DNA from: Mycobacteriaceae bacterium
Lineage (GTDB): Bacteria; Actinomycetota; Actinomycetes; Mycobacteriales; Mycobacteriaceae
Reading direction: 5' to 3'
Length of the DNA: 11,801 bases
Assembly (NCBI GenBank): GCA_019242135.1
Contig: JAFAWC010000217.1
Span: 1 to 11,801 of the forward strand
How positions within the stretch are numbered: the first letter of the stretch is position 1; each line of letters starts with the position of its first letter. Positions 1 to 7,840 of the stretch are shown one piece after another. The notes under the pieces were generated by a model, which worked only from the letters and a program-made list of their open reading frames with translations, searched no databases and was not told the origin of the DNA. A program made the translations under genes and the position numbers.

Positions 1-1
1 C

Positions 2-544
2 GACATCGACTCGGTCGTCTGCGACTGTACGGACCCGGCCGCTTTCGCCGAGGCCCTTCCGCTGCTGCCCCATCACCTCGACTCGATCGTCAACGTGCCC
101 GCACCCACGTTCGACCCGGGTGATCCCCGCGCATACACGCTCGCGGAGCGGGCCGCGGCGTGGCGCAACAATCTCGACGCCACCGTTGTCGCCCCGGTGC
201 TGATGGTCAACGCGATCGGAGATCACCTGCGGTCCGGCGGTTCGATCGTCAACGTCGTCGCGGAGAACCCGCGTGACGGCAGTGCCGAGGCCGCGGTCAA
301 GGCTGCATTGTCGAACTGGACCGCGGGGCAGGCCGAGTTCTTCGGCACGCGTGGCATCACCATCAACACGGTGGCGTCCGGTCGCGGTGTCGAACCCGGC
401 TACGACGGGGTGTGCACCGGCATCCCGGCCAACGCCGCAGGCGAAATCGCCCGGCTCGCAGTGTTTTTGACGACACCCGCGGCGCGCCACATCACCGGGC
501 AGACACTGCACGCCAGCCACGGTGCGCTGGCCAACTGGGGCTGA
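2..544 (+). CDS. Short-chain dehydrogenase-like protein, 3' part only, degenerate active site
   Basis: The gene runs in from the left edge: the frame is open from base 2 and gives 180 residues, so any start inside the window would be internal. The fold fits the C-terminal two thirds of a Rossmann SDR: SIVNV strand (visible residues 81-85), a helix with VKAAL (99-103), RGITINTVASG (117-127) and ITGQTL (164-169). It matches the place of Rv1856c, annotated as a possible oxidoreductase. The usual YxxxK becomes ExxxK (E96, K100), the catalytic-serine region reads NVVAEN instead of N(I/V)SS, and the C-terminal DGG reads SHG. Classical SDR catalysis is therefore doubtful; it may bind a nucleotide without turnover or use other residues. 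The N-terminal GxxxGxG cofactor motif lies outside the window. SDR fold is confident; substrate is unknown. Confidence 0.75.
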   Translation, partial: DIDSVVCDCTDPAAFAEALPLLPHHLDSIVNVPAPTFDPGDPRAYTLAERAAAWRNNLDATVVAPVLMVNAIGDHLRSGGSIVNVVAENPRDGSAEAAVKAALSNWTAGQAEFFGTRGITINTVASGRGVEPGYDGVCTGIPANAAGEIARLAVFLTTPAARHITGQTLHASHGALANWG

Positions 545-560
545 TCTGAACAACCGGGTC

Positions 561-566
561 TAGTGT
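561..566 (+). promoter_or_regulatory. Candidate -10 element (TAGTGT), leaderless start of the F420 oxidoreductase gene
   Basis: TAGTGT fits the mycobacterial -10 pattern TANNNT and lies seven bases before the GTG at 574. Transcription would then begin on or next to the start codon. No Shine-Dalgarno sequence is visible before this GTG, which agrees with a leaderless message. No convincing -35 box is seen. Inference from spacing only. Confidence 0.5.
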
Positions 567-573
567 CGATCCC

Positions 574-1488
574 GTGACGATTCGACTCGGTTTCCAGATC
601 CCCAACTTCAGCTACGGCACCCCGGTTTCCGAACTCTTCCCCACCGTCATCCGGCAGGCCCGAGAAGCCGAAGAAGGCGGTTTCGATGCCGTCTTCGTGA
701 TGGACCACTTCTATCAACTGCCGATGCTCGGCACTCCCGACCAGCCGATGCTGGAGGCGTACACGGCTCTCGGGGCGTTGGCGACCGCGACCCGACGCGT
801 CCAACTGGGCACGATGGTGACCGGCAACACCTACCGAAACCCGACGCTGCTAGCCAAGATCATCACCACACTGGACGTGGTGAGCGGGGGCCGGGCCATC
901 CTGGGTATCGGCACCGGCTGGTTCGAGCTCGAACACGAGCAGCTCGGATTCGAGTTCGGCACCTTCGCCGACCGGTTCGACCGGCTCGAGGAGGCGCTGC
1001 AGATCATTGTTCCGATGATCAGGGGTGAGCGGCCGACCTTCTCGGGAGCCTGGTACCACACCAAGGAGGCGATGGCCGAACCGCGGCTGCGCAACCACAT
1101 CCCGCTGTTGATCGGCGGCCGCGGCGAGAAGAAGACGTTCCGGTTGGCTGCCCAGCACTTCGACCACATCAACGTCATCGCCGGCTTCGACGAGCTGCCC
1201 CACAAGGTGGCGGTTTTGAAGCAGCGCTGCGAGGAAGCCGGACGTGACCCCGCGACGTTGGAGACGAGCATGCTGGTGACGGCGGTGGTCGAGGACAAAG
1301 CGTCGGCTGACATGATCCCTTCGGAGATGAGTCAGCGGGCGGTGGTCGGCAGCCCGGAGTCGATTGCCGAGCAGATCAAGACCAAGGTGCTCGACGCGGG
1401 CATCGGCGGCGTCGTGATCAACGTGCCGATCTATTCGCCCGGGATCGTCGCCAAGACAGGCGAAGCACTCAAGCCGTTGGTGAGCTAG
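574..1488 (+). CDS. LLM-class F420-dependent oxidoreductase
   Basis: A 304-residue protein of the bacterial luciferase-like monooxygenase superfamily (TIM barrel), of the kind that uses the deazaflavin F420 in mycobacteria; it corresponds in order and character to Rv1855c. Seen in the sequence: N-terminal strand IRLGFQIPNF (3-12), DHF (44-46), TGNTYRNPTLLAK (83-95), GIGTGWFELEHEQLG (111-125), the GGRGEKKTFRLAA segment (181-193) that typically contacts the cofactor phosphate, and VVGSPESIAEQI (257-268) near the C-terminus. Length is normal for the family. GTG at 574 is chosen because the fold begins right there and a -10 element sits at leaderless distance. It starts 29 bases after the SDR stop and is followed by ndh after 69 bases. 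The substrate cannot be told from sequence; F420 rather than FMN use is family-based inference. Confidence 0.88.
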   Translation: MTIRLGFQIPNFSYGTPVSELFPTVIRQAREAEEGGFDAVFVMDHFYQLPMLGTPDQPMLEAYTALGALATATRRVQLGTMVTGNTYRNPTLLAKIITTLDVVSGGRAILGIGTGWFELEHEQLGFEFGTFADRFDRLEEALQIIVPMIRGERPTFSGAWYHTKEAMAEPRLRNHIPLLIGGRGEKKTFRLAAQHFDHINVIAGFDELPHKVAVLKQRCEEAGRDPATLETSMLVTAVVEDKASADMIPSEMSQRAVVGSPESIAEQIKTKVLDAGIGGVVINVPIYSPGIVAKTGEALKPLVS

Positions 1489-1544
1489 CAGCGCCGGTGG
1501 CGTATCCCACAACGACGAGCCGCGACGGGCGTCAACGGCCCGAC

Positions 1545-1550
1545 TAGCGT
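1545..1550 (+). promoter_or_regulatory. Candidate -10 element (TAGCGT), leaderless start of ndh
   Basis: TAGCGT fits TANNNT and is followed by exactly seven bases before the ATG at 1558, so the expected transcription start coincides with the A of the ATG. This is the main reason for preferring 1558 over the in-frame GTGs at 1549 and 1552, which overlap or directly abut the element. No clear -35 box is seen. Confidence 0.5.
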
Positions 1551-1557
1551 GGTGGGC

Positions 1558-2934
1558 ATGACGCCCACGCCCGACGCCGCGATCGAACCGAAGCAACGGC
1601 ACCAAGTCGTCGTGGTCGGTTCCGGGTTCGGTGGGTTGACCGCGACCAAAGCGCTCAAGCGTGCTGACGTCGATGTCAAGCTGATCGCGCAGACCACCCA
1701 CCACTTATTCCAGCCGCTGCTGTACCAGGTCGCCACCGGGATCATCTCGGAGGGTGAGATTGCGCCCGCGACTCGGGTGATCCTGCGCCGTCAGAAGAAC
1801 GCGCAGGTGCTGCTCGGCGAGGTCACCGGAATCGATCTGCAAAACCGCAAGGTGACGTCGGAGCTGCTCGGCCACGTCTACGTCAGCCCGTACGACACAT
1901 TGATCCTCGCGGCAGGCGCGGGTCAGTCCTATTTCGGCAACGATCACTTCGCCGAGTTCGCGCCGGGCATGAAAACCATTGACGACGCACTCGAACTGCG
2001 TGCCCGCATCCTGTCGGCGTTCGAGCAGGCCGAGAGGTCCAGCGACGCGAGCCGCAAGGAGAAGCTGCTTACATTCACCGTCATTGGTGCCGGGCCGACC
2101 GGTGTGGAAATGGCGGGCCAGATCGCCGAGCTCGCCGATCACACGCTCAAGGGGGCGTTCCGCAGCATCGACTCGACGAAGGCGCGGGTCATCCTTCTCG
2201 ACGCCGCGCCGGCGGTGCTGCCACCGATGGGCGAAAAGCTGGGCAAAAAGGCGGCCGCGCGGCTGGAAAAGATGGGCGTCGAGATTCAGCTGGGCGCGAT
2301 GGTCACCAACGTCGACCGCAACGGGCTGACGGTCAAGGACTCAGACGGCACGACCCGCCGCATCGAGTCTGCGTGCAAGGTGTGGTCGGCTGGAGTACAG
2401 GCCAGCGGGTTGGGTAAGCAACTCGCCGAACAGACTTCGGTCGGGCTGGACCGGGCCGGCCGAGTCAAGGTGCTTCCCGACCTGACCATTCCCGGTCATC
2501 CCAACGTCTTCGTGATCGGCGACATGGCGTACGTGGAAGGTGTGCCCGGCATGGCGCAGGGCGCGATCCAGGGCGCCAAGTATGCGGCCAGCGCCATCAA
2601 GTCGGAACTCAAGGGCGCCGACGCGGCCCAGCGTGAGCCGTTTCAGTACTTCGACAAGGGCTCGATGGCCACCGTGTCGCGCTACAGCGCGGTCGCCAAG
2701 ATCGGCCCCCTGGAGTTCGGCGGAATCGTCGCGTGGCTGGCATGGCTGGTGCTGCATTTGGTGTATCTCGTGGGGTTCAAGACCAAGATCACCACGCTGC
2801 TGTCGTGGACGGTGACCTTCGTCGGCCGCAACCGCGGCCAGTTGACCGTCACTGAGCAGCAGGCGTTCGCCCGGACCCGAATCGAAGCATTGGAGGAGTT
2901 CGCCGCGACGGTGCAGAACGAAGCGGCCAGCTAA
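1558..2934 (+). CDS. ndh: Type II NADH:quinone dehydrogenase (NDH-2)
   Basis: A 458-residue single-subunit, non-proton-pumping NADH dehydrogenase that passes electrons from NADH through FAD to menaquinone at the inner face of the membrane. Motifs: FAD-binding GSGFGG (21-26), second dinucleotide site GAGPTG (177-182) in the VIGAGPTGVEMAGQ stretch, VFVIGDMA (318-325) for the flavin ribityl, and AQGAIQG (333-339), the AQxxxQ quinone-site signature. HHLFQPLLYQVATG (48-61) is diagnostic of the family. The tail has a hydrophobic segment (about 387-406) and a basic, aromatic stretch to about 425 that should anchor the enzyme to the membrane. It agrees almost residue for residue with mycobacterial Ndh as I remember it (about 463 aa in M. 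tuberculosis). Start 1558 follows from the leaderless promoter spacing. The stop overlaps that of the opposite-strand thioesterase gene. Confidence 0.96.
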   Translation: MTPTPDAAIEPKQRHQVVVVGSGFGGLTATKALKRADVDVKLIAQTTHHLFQPLLYQVATGIISEGEIAPATRVILRRQKNAQVLLGEVTGIDLQNRKVTSELLGHVYVSPYDTLILAAGAGQSYFGNDHFAEFAPGMKTIDDALELRARILSAFEQAERSSDASRKEKLLTFTVIGAGPTGVEMAGQIAELADHTLKGAFRSIDSTKARVILLDAAPAVLPPMGEKLGKKAAARLEKMGVEIQLGAMVTNVDRNGLTVKDSDGTTRRIESACKVWSAGVQASGLGKQLAEQTSVGLDRAGRVKVLPDLTIPGHPNVFVIGDMAYVEGVPGMAQGAIQGAKYAASAIKSELKGADAAQREPFQYFDKGSMATVSRYSAVAKIGPLEFGGIVAWLAWLVLHLVYLVGFKTKITTLLSWTVTFVGRNRGQLTVTEQQAFARTRIEALEEFAATVQNEAAS

Positions 2935-3338
2935 CGGTGCTCGTCTTCGAGGTTTTGCAGCCGGACCTGACCACGCGCGACCACGCGATCGTTCTCGTCG
3001 GTGATCGTCGTCACCCACAGCTGCTGCCTGCGGCCTCGGTGGATCGGCCGCGCGATGGCAAGCACCGTCCCGCCGCTGATCGCCCGGAGGAAATCGGTGT
3101 TGTTGTTGACCCCGACGACGGTGCCTCCGCCGTTCTGCGTGAGCCAGGCATGACCGCAGACACTGGACAGGCTCTCGATGATCGAGCAGTAAACACCGCC
3201 GTGCACGATGCCCCACGGCTGCAGCAGCTTGTCGTGAATGTCCAGCCGGGCACGACCCACGTCGGCGCTGACCTCCAGATACGTCAGCCCGATTTCGCTG
3301 TCGAAGCCCCTGCCGAACTCAGGTTGCGGTGACGACAC
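2931..3338 (-). CDS. PaaI-type hotdog-fold acyl-CoA thioesterase
   Basis: A 135-residue single hotdog-domain protein like Rv1847, predicted to hydrolyse an acyl- or aroyl-CoA thioester in the cytosol. The hallmark is GIVHGGVYCSIIES (43-56): HGG followed seven residues later by Glu55, which aligns with the catalytic glutamate of the PaaI/4-hydroxybenzoyl-CoA thioesterase group. VGVNNNTDFLRAI (75-87) and the strands GTVLAIARPIHRGRRQQLW (90-108) and TTITDENDRVVARGQV (110-125) complete the fold. Such proteins work as dimers or tetramers; the substrate is not readable from sequence. The GTG at 3338 is the chosen start because the next in-frame candidates would cut into the first strand. It is divergent from blaI and convergent with ndh, sharing the CTAA stop overlap. 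In M. tuberculosis the urease genes sit next to this gene; here they are absent. Confidence 0.88.
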   Translation of the reverse strand: MSSPQPEFGRGFDSEIGLTYLEVSADVGRARLDIHDKLLQPWGIVHGGVYCSIIESLSSVCGHAWLTQNGGGTVVGVNNNTDFLRAISGGTVLAIARPIHRGRRQQLWVTTITDENDRVVARGQVRLQNLEDEHR

Positions 3339-3344
3339 GCAACT

Positions 3345-3350
3345 TGTCTA
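3345..3350 (-). promoter_or_regulatory. Possible -10 element (TAGACA, minus strand) for the thioesterase gene
   Basis: Read on the minus strand, TAGACA ends six bases before the GTG at 3338. It matches TANNNT except for the last base. A leaderless start is plausible because no Shine-Dalgarno sequence precedes the GTG. Weak evidence. Confidence 0.3.
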
Positions 3351-3369
3351 CCAGAGTGGGAGCGGTCGA

Positions 3370-3386
3370 TACGACGCGCAGTAGTA
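3370..3386. promoter_or_regulatory. Candidate BlaI operator (imperfect palindrome)
   Basis: TACGAC and GTAGTA flank a five-base spacer and match as an inverted repeat at five of six positions. The GTAGTA arm resembles the TAC/GTA-type half-sites recognised by BlaI/MecI repressors. The site lies in the divergent thioesterase-blaI intergenic region and covers where the -35 box of the blaI promoter would be, as expected for autorepression. The identification rests on resemblance and position only. Confidence 0.45.
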
Positions 3387-3395
3387 AGTCAGGGG

Positions 3396-3401
3396 TATTC
3401 T
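3396..3401 (+). promoter_or_regulatory. Candidate -10 element (TATTCT) of the blaI operon
   Basis: TATTCT fits TANNNT. A start about seven bases downstream (around 3408-3409) would leave a leader of some 22 bases that contains the AGGAG ribosome site at 3416-3420. The candidate BlaI operator ends nine bases upstream. Confidence 0.45.
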
Positions 3402-3415
3402 TGACCCGTTGCCGC

Positions 3416-3420
3416 AGGAG
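3416..3420 (+). promoter_or_regulatory. Ribosome binding site of blaI (AGGAG)
   Basis: AGGAG is followed by ten bases and then the ATG at 3431. A closer ATG at 3421 abuts the site, is out of frame and opens only an 11-codon frame, so 3431 is preferred. Confidence 0.6.
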
Positions 3421-3430
3421 ATGAAATCAA

Positions 3431-3841
3431 ATGGCCAAGCTGACTCGGTTGGGTGACCTCGAACGCGCGGTCATGGACCACCTGTGGTCGTCGCCGGAGC
3501 CGCAGACCGTCCGGCAGGTTCACGAGGCGTTGTCTGCGCAGCGCGATCTCGCATACACCACGATCATGACCGTGTTGCAGCGGCTCGCGAAGAAGAATCT
3601 GGTTGTCCAGCACCGTGACGATCGCGCGCACCGATACGCGCCGACGCACGGCCGAGACGAGCTGGTCGCCGGACTGATGGTTGACGCGCTCGATGAGGCG
3701 GCCGATTCGGGAAGCCGCGAAGCCGCGCTGGTGCACTTCGTTGAACGTGTCGGCGCCGACGAAGCCGCCGCTCTCAGACGAGCGCTGGCTGAACTCGAGG
3801 CGAAACACCAGATTCCCGGTAGCAGCCCGGACACCGGTTGA
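3431..3841 (+). CDS. blaI: BlaI/MecI-family transcriptional repressor
   Basis: A 136-residue winged-helix repressor, orthologous in character and position to BlaI (Rv1846c). Residues 6-73 form the DNA-binding domain: LGDLERAVMDHLW (7-19), TVRQVHEAL (26-34), the recognition helix within LAYTTIMTVLQRLAKK (40-55), and a wing with HRDDRAHRYAP (61-71). The rest (75-126) is helical and should carry the dimer interface. In staphylococcal BlaI the inducing cleavage is Asn101-Phe102; the matching spot here appears to be H102-F103 in ALVHFVERV, though the alignment is by eye. Members repress beta-lactamase and their own operon as dimers on TAC/GTA palindromes. It is followed by the protease gene, whose GTG lies 14 bases past this stop. 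The candidate operator upstream suggests autorepression. Confidence 0.93.
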   Translation: MAKLTRLGDLERAVMDHLWSSPEPQTVRQVHEALSAQRDLAYTTIMTVLQRLAKKNLVVQHRDDRAHRYAPTHGRDELVAGLMVDALDEAADSGSREAALVHFVERVGADEAAALRRALAELEAKHQIPGSSPDTG

Positions 3842-3846
3842 GGGAG
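3841..3846 (+). promoter_or_regulatory. Ribosome binding site deciding the blaR-like start (AGGGAG)
   Basis: AGGGAG overlaps the last base of the blaI stop codon and stands nine bases before the GTG at 3856. This supports 3856 over the in-frame TTG at 3838, which would lie upstream of the site. Confidence 0.55.
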
Positions 3847-3855
3847 ACTAACCGC

Positions 3856-4800
3856 GTGTCCGCGCTGGCCTTCACCCTCGTCGCGCTGCTCCTGGTCGGT
3901 CCCCTACCGGAGCTACTGGCCCGAGCGTCATGGCCGCTGCGCGCGCCGCGCGCCGCCGTCGTGCTGTGGCAGGCCGTCGCGGTGGCCGCCGTCCTGTCGG
4001 CGTTTTCCGCCGGAATCGCAATCGCCAGCCGTCTGCTCGTGCCAGGTGCCGACGGCCGGCCCACCGCGACGATGACAAGTGAGATCAGGGTCCTCGGCTG
4101 GCCGTTGTGGCTCGCCTACATCACCGTGTTCGTACTCACGTTGCTGATCGGTGCGAGGCTCGCGATCGCAGTTCTGCACGTGGCGATCGCGACCCGGCGT
4201 CGGCGCGCGCACCACCGCATGCTCGTGGATTTGCTTGGCGTGTCGCGTGAGGGCGCCACCCGGTCGGTCGGCGCCGGACACCTCCGCATCCTCGATGTCT
4301 CCGAGCCGCTGGCTTATTGCCTGCCCGGCGTGCGCAGCCGCGTCGTCGTGAGCAAGGGCGCGCTGAACACCCTGAGCGACAAGGAGATCACTGCGATCCT
4401 GCGCCACGAGCGGGCCCACCTGCGCGTCCGCCACGACCTGGTGCTGGAGATGTTCGTCGCCGTGCACGCCGCGTTTCCGCGTTTCGTCCGCAGCGCCCGC
4501 GCCCTCGACGCGGTGCGATTGCTGGTGGAGATGCTCGCCGACGACGCCGCGGTCCGGGCGGCCGGCCCGGCTCCCCTGGCCCGCGCTCTGGTGGCGTGCG
4601 CAGCCGGGCGGACTCCGTCGGGCGCCCTCGCGGTCGGCGGACCCAGCACCGTCGTGCGAGTGCGCCGGCTGTCCGGCCGGGGCAACAGCCTGATGGTGGC
4701 CACCGGCGCCTACCTGGCGGCAGCGGCGGTGCTGATCGTGCCCACGGTGGCGCTCGCAGTGCCGTGGCTCACCGAGTTGCACAGGCTCGTCACCGGCTAG
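3856..4800 (+). CDS. BlaR-type M56 membrane metalloprotease without a penicillin-sensor domain
   Basis: A 314-residue integral membrane zinc protease of peptidase family M56, like Rv1845c. Hydrophobic segments are seen at about 3-21, 33-59, 83-110 and 281-303. The catalytic motif HERAH (184-188, HExxH type) lies in the cytosolic stretch ILRHERAHLRVRHD, preceded by PLAYCLPGVRSRVVVSKG (151-168), and a downstream E225 in VEMLADDAA is the likely third zinc ligand. Staphylococcal BlaR1/MecR1 are about twice as long because of an extracellular penicillin-binding domain; here the protein ends after the last membrane segment, so beta-lactam is not sensed by that route. It probably inactivates BlaI directly or indirectly; the signal is unknown. 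GTG 3856 is chosen from the AGGGAG site and because the first membrane segment begins there. Confidence 0.9.
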   Translation: MSALAFTLVALLLVGPLPELLARASWPLRAPRAAVVLWQAVAVAAVLSAFSAGIAIASRLLVPGADGRPTATMTSEIRVLGWPLWLAYITVFVLTLLIGARLAIAVLHVAIATRRRRAHHRMLVDLLGVSREGATRSVGAGHLRILDVSEPLAYCLPGVRSRVVVSKGALNTLSDKEITAILRHERAHLRVRHDLVLEMFVAVHAAFPRFVRSARALDAVRLLVEMLADDAAVRAAGPAPLARALVACAAGRTPSGALAVGGPSTVVRVRRLSGRGNSLMVATGAYLAAAAVLIVPTVALAVPWLTELHRLVTG

Positions 4801-4839
4801 CACACCCTCTGCGCGTCAACCGAACACGAAAGGGAACCG

Positions 4840-6300
4840 ATGACGCCTCCCGCAGCAGAATCGACCGGCGCCGCGCAGATCGGGGTCACCGGACTGGCCG
4901 TGATGGGCAGCAACATCGCACGCAACTTCGCCCATCACGGCTACACCGTCGCGCTGCACAACCGGTCGATCGCCAAGACGGACGCGTTGCTGTCCGAGCA
5001 CGGCTCCGAGGGCAACTTCATCAAAACCGAGACCATGGCCGAATTCGTTGCGGCGCTGGAGAAGCCGCGCAGGGTGTTGATCATGGTCAAGGCCGGGGAG
5101 CCGACCGACGCCGTCATCAACGAACTCGCCGACGTGATGGAGGACGGCGACATCATCATCGACGGCGGAAACGCCCTCTACACCGACACCATCCGCCGGG
5201 AGCGGGCGATGCGCGAACGCGGCCTGCATTTCGTCGGCGCCGGAATCTCCGGCGGCGAGGAGGGAGCGCTCAACGGGCCATCGATCATGCCCGGCGGACC
5301 CGCCGAGTCGTACAAATCGCTGGGCCCCTTGCTCGAGGAGATCTCGGCGCACGTCGACGGTGTCCCCTGCTGCACCCACATCGGGCCGGACGGCTCAGGC
5401 CATTTCGTCAAAATGGTCCACAACGGCATCGAATACTCCGACATGCAGCTCATCGGGGAGGCCTATCAGCTGCTGCGCGACGCGCTGGGATTGGCCGCGC
5501 CCCAGATCGCCGACGTGTTCGCCGACTGGAACAAAAGTGACCTGGACAGCTACCTGATCGAAATCACCGCTGAGGTGTTGCGCCAGACGGACGCGAAGAC
5601 CGGCAAGCCGCTCGTCGACGTCATCCGCGACGAGGCCGAGCAGAAGGGTACCGGTCGCTGGACCGTGAAATCCGCGCTCGATCTGGGCGTTCCGGTCACC
5701 GGCATCGCCGAGGCGGTGTTCGCCCGCGCGTTGTCGGGTTCGGTGGCTCAGCGCACTGCGACCACGGGCCTGGCTTCGGGGTCACTTGCCGAAAAACCTG
5801 ACGATGCCGGCCAATTCACCGAAGACGTCCGGCAGGCGCTGTACGCGTCGAAAATCGTGGCCTATGCCCAGGGCTTCAACCAGATCCAGGCCGGCAGCTC
5901 CGAATACGACTGGAACATCGCGCCCGGCGACCTCGCCACGATCTGGCGCGGTGGCTGCATCATCCGGGCCAAGTTCCTCAATCGGATCAAAGAGGCCTAC
6001 GACGACGACCCGGACCTGGCGACCTTGATCGCAGCGCCGTACTTCCGCAGCGCCGTGGAGACCGGTATCGATAGCTGGCGACGTGTGGTGGCGATCGCCA
6101 CGCAGCTTGGCATTCCCATCCCCGGGTTCTCTTCGGCGTTGTCGTACTACGACGCCCTGCGCACCGAGCGGCTGCCCGCCGCGTTGACCCAAGCCCAGCG
6201 GGACTTTTTCGGGGCCCACACCTACGAGCGCGTCGACGCCGACCGTGGAGCGAAGTTCCACACCTTGTGGAGCGGCGACCGCAGTGAGGTGTCGGCCTAA
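4840..6300 (+). CDS. gnd1: 6-phosphogluconate dehydrogenase, decarboxylating
   Basis: A 486-residue cytosolic enzyme of the oxidative pentose phosphate pathway: 6-phosphogluconate + NADP+ gives ribulose 5-phosphate, CO2 and NADPH. The coenzyme domain opens with GVTGLAVMGSNIARN (15-29), followed by HNRS (40-43), whose arginine is typical of NADP specificity. Substrate and catalytic motifs: GAGISGGEEGA (133-143), and KMVHNGIEYSD (191-201) with K191 and E198 corresponding to Lys183 and Glu190 of the sheep enzyme. The all-helical C-terminal domain contains GTGRWT and GCIIRAKFL. Length fits the long-form family (about 470-490) and Gnd1 (Rv1844c). ATG 4840 has a purine-rich GAAAGGGA immediately upstream. 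It follows the protease gene by 39 bases and precedes guaB1 by 21, so it is probably cotranscribed with both. Confidence 0.96.
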   Translation: MTPPAAESTGAAQIGVTGLAVMGSNIARNFAHHGYTVALHNRSIAKTDALLSEHGSEGNFIKTETMAEFVAALEKPRRVLIMVKAGEPTDAVINELADVMEDGDIIIDGGNALYTDTIRRERAMRERGLHFVGAGISGGEEGALNGPSIMPGGPAESYKSLGPLLEEISAHVDGVPCCTHIGPDGSGHFVKMVHNGIEYSDMQLIGEAYQLLRDALGLAAPQIADVFADWNKSDLDSYLIEITAEVLRQTDAKTGKPLVDVIRDEAEQKGTGRWTVKSALDLGVPVTGIAEAVFARALSGSVAQRTATTGLASGSLAEKPDDAGQFTEDVRQALYASKIVAYAQGFNQIQAGSSEYDWNIAPGDLATIWRGGCIIRAKFLNRIKEAYDDDPDLATLIAAPYFRSAVETGIDSWRRVVAIATQLGIPIPGFSSALSYYDALRTERLPAALTQAQRDFFGAHTYERVDADRGAKFHTLWSGDRSEVSA

Positions 6301-6309
6301 AACGCTTAA

Positions 6310-7758
<1,449 letters not shown>

Positions 7759-7782
7759 ACCCGGGCGGCGGGGGCGGACCGC

Positions 7783-7788
7783 TACCAT
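7783..7788 (+). promoter_or_regulatory. Candidate -10 element (TACCAT) for the CNNM operon
   Basis: TACCAT fits TANNNT and lies 24 bases past the guaB1 stop in an otherwise GC-only stretch. It predicts a start near 7795, giving a leader of about 45 bases to the small reading frame at 7841 and about 168 bases to the CNNM start at 7963. No -35 box is recognisable, and read-through from guaB1 remains possible. Confidence 0.4.
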
Positions 7789-7801
7789 AAGGCTTTCGCT
7801 G

Positions 7802-7817
7802 CGCCGCTTCGGTGGCG
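7802..7817 (+). other. UUCG-tetraloop hairpin in the CNNM operon leader
   Basis: CGCCGC and GTGGCG form a six-pair stem (one G-U pair) closed by C-G around the loop TTCG, the classic extra-stable C(UUCG)G tetraloop in RNA. It sits between the candidate transcription start (about 7795) and the ribosome site (7825-7835). No T-run follows, so it is not an ordinary intrinsic terminator. Confidence 0.5.
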
Positions 7818-7824
7818 GCTGATC

Positions 7825-7835
7825 GAGGGGAAGGG
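7825..7835 (+). promoter_or_regulatory. Purine-rich ribosome binding site of the small leader ORF
   Basis: GAGGGGAAGGG is the strongest Shine-Dalgarno-like run in this gap; the AAGG portion is six bases before the GTG at 7841. It has no long frame of its own downstream except the small proline-rich one, which is a main argument for that frame being translated. Confidence 0.5.
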
Positions 7836-7840
7836 ATCGC

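Noticed and set aside
95..544. GTG at 95 as a start for a 149-residue SDR
   Set aside because: The frame stays open to base 2 with SDR-like sequence, and the GTG falls in a conserved strand, so the gene begins before the window.
3421..3456. An 11-codon frame from ATG at 3421 overlapping the blaI start
   Set aside because: The ribosome site directly abuts this ATG, leaving no workable spacing, and the peptide has no notable features; considered a chance frame.
3838..3855. TTG at 3838 as the start of the protease gene
   Set aside because: It lies upstream of the AGGGAG site, would add a polar hexapeptide ahead of the first membrane segment, and the GTG at 3856 is well placed.
4317..5540. A 407-codon plus-strand frame spanning the protease gene end and the gnd1 start
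   Set aside because: It is an Arg-rich out-of-frame shadow of two well-supported genes.
7759..7820. Intrinsic terminator after guaB1
   Set aside because: The GC-rich hairpin at 7802-7817 has no following T-run; it fits a leader structure better than a terminator.
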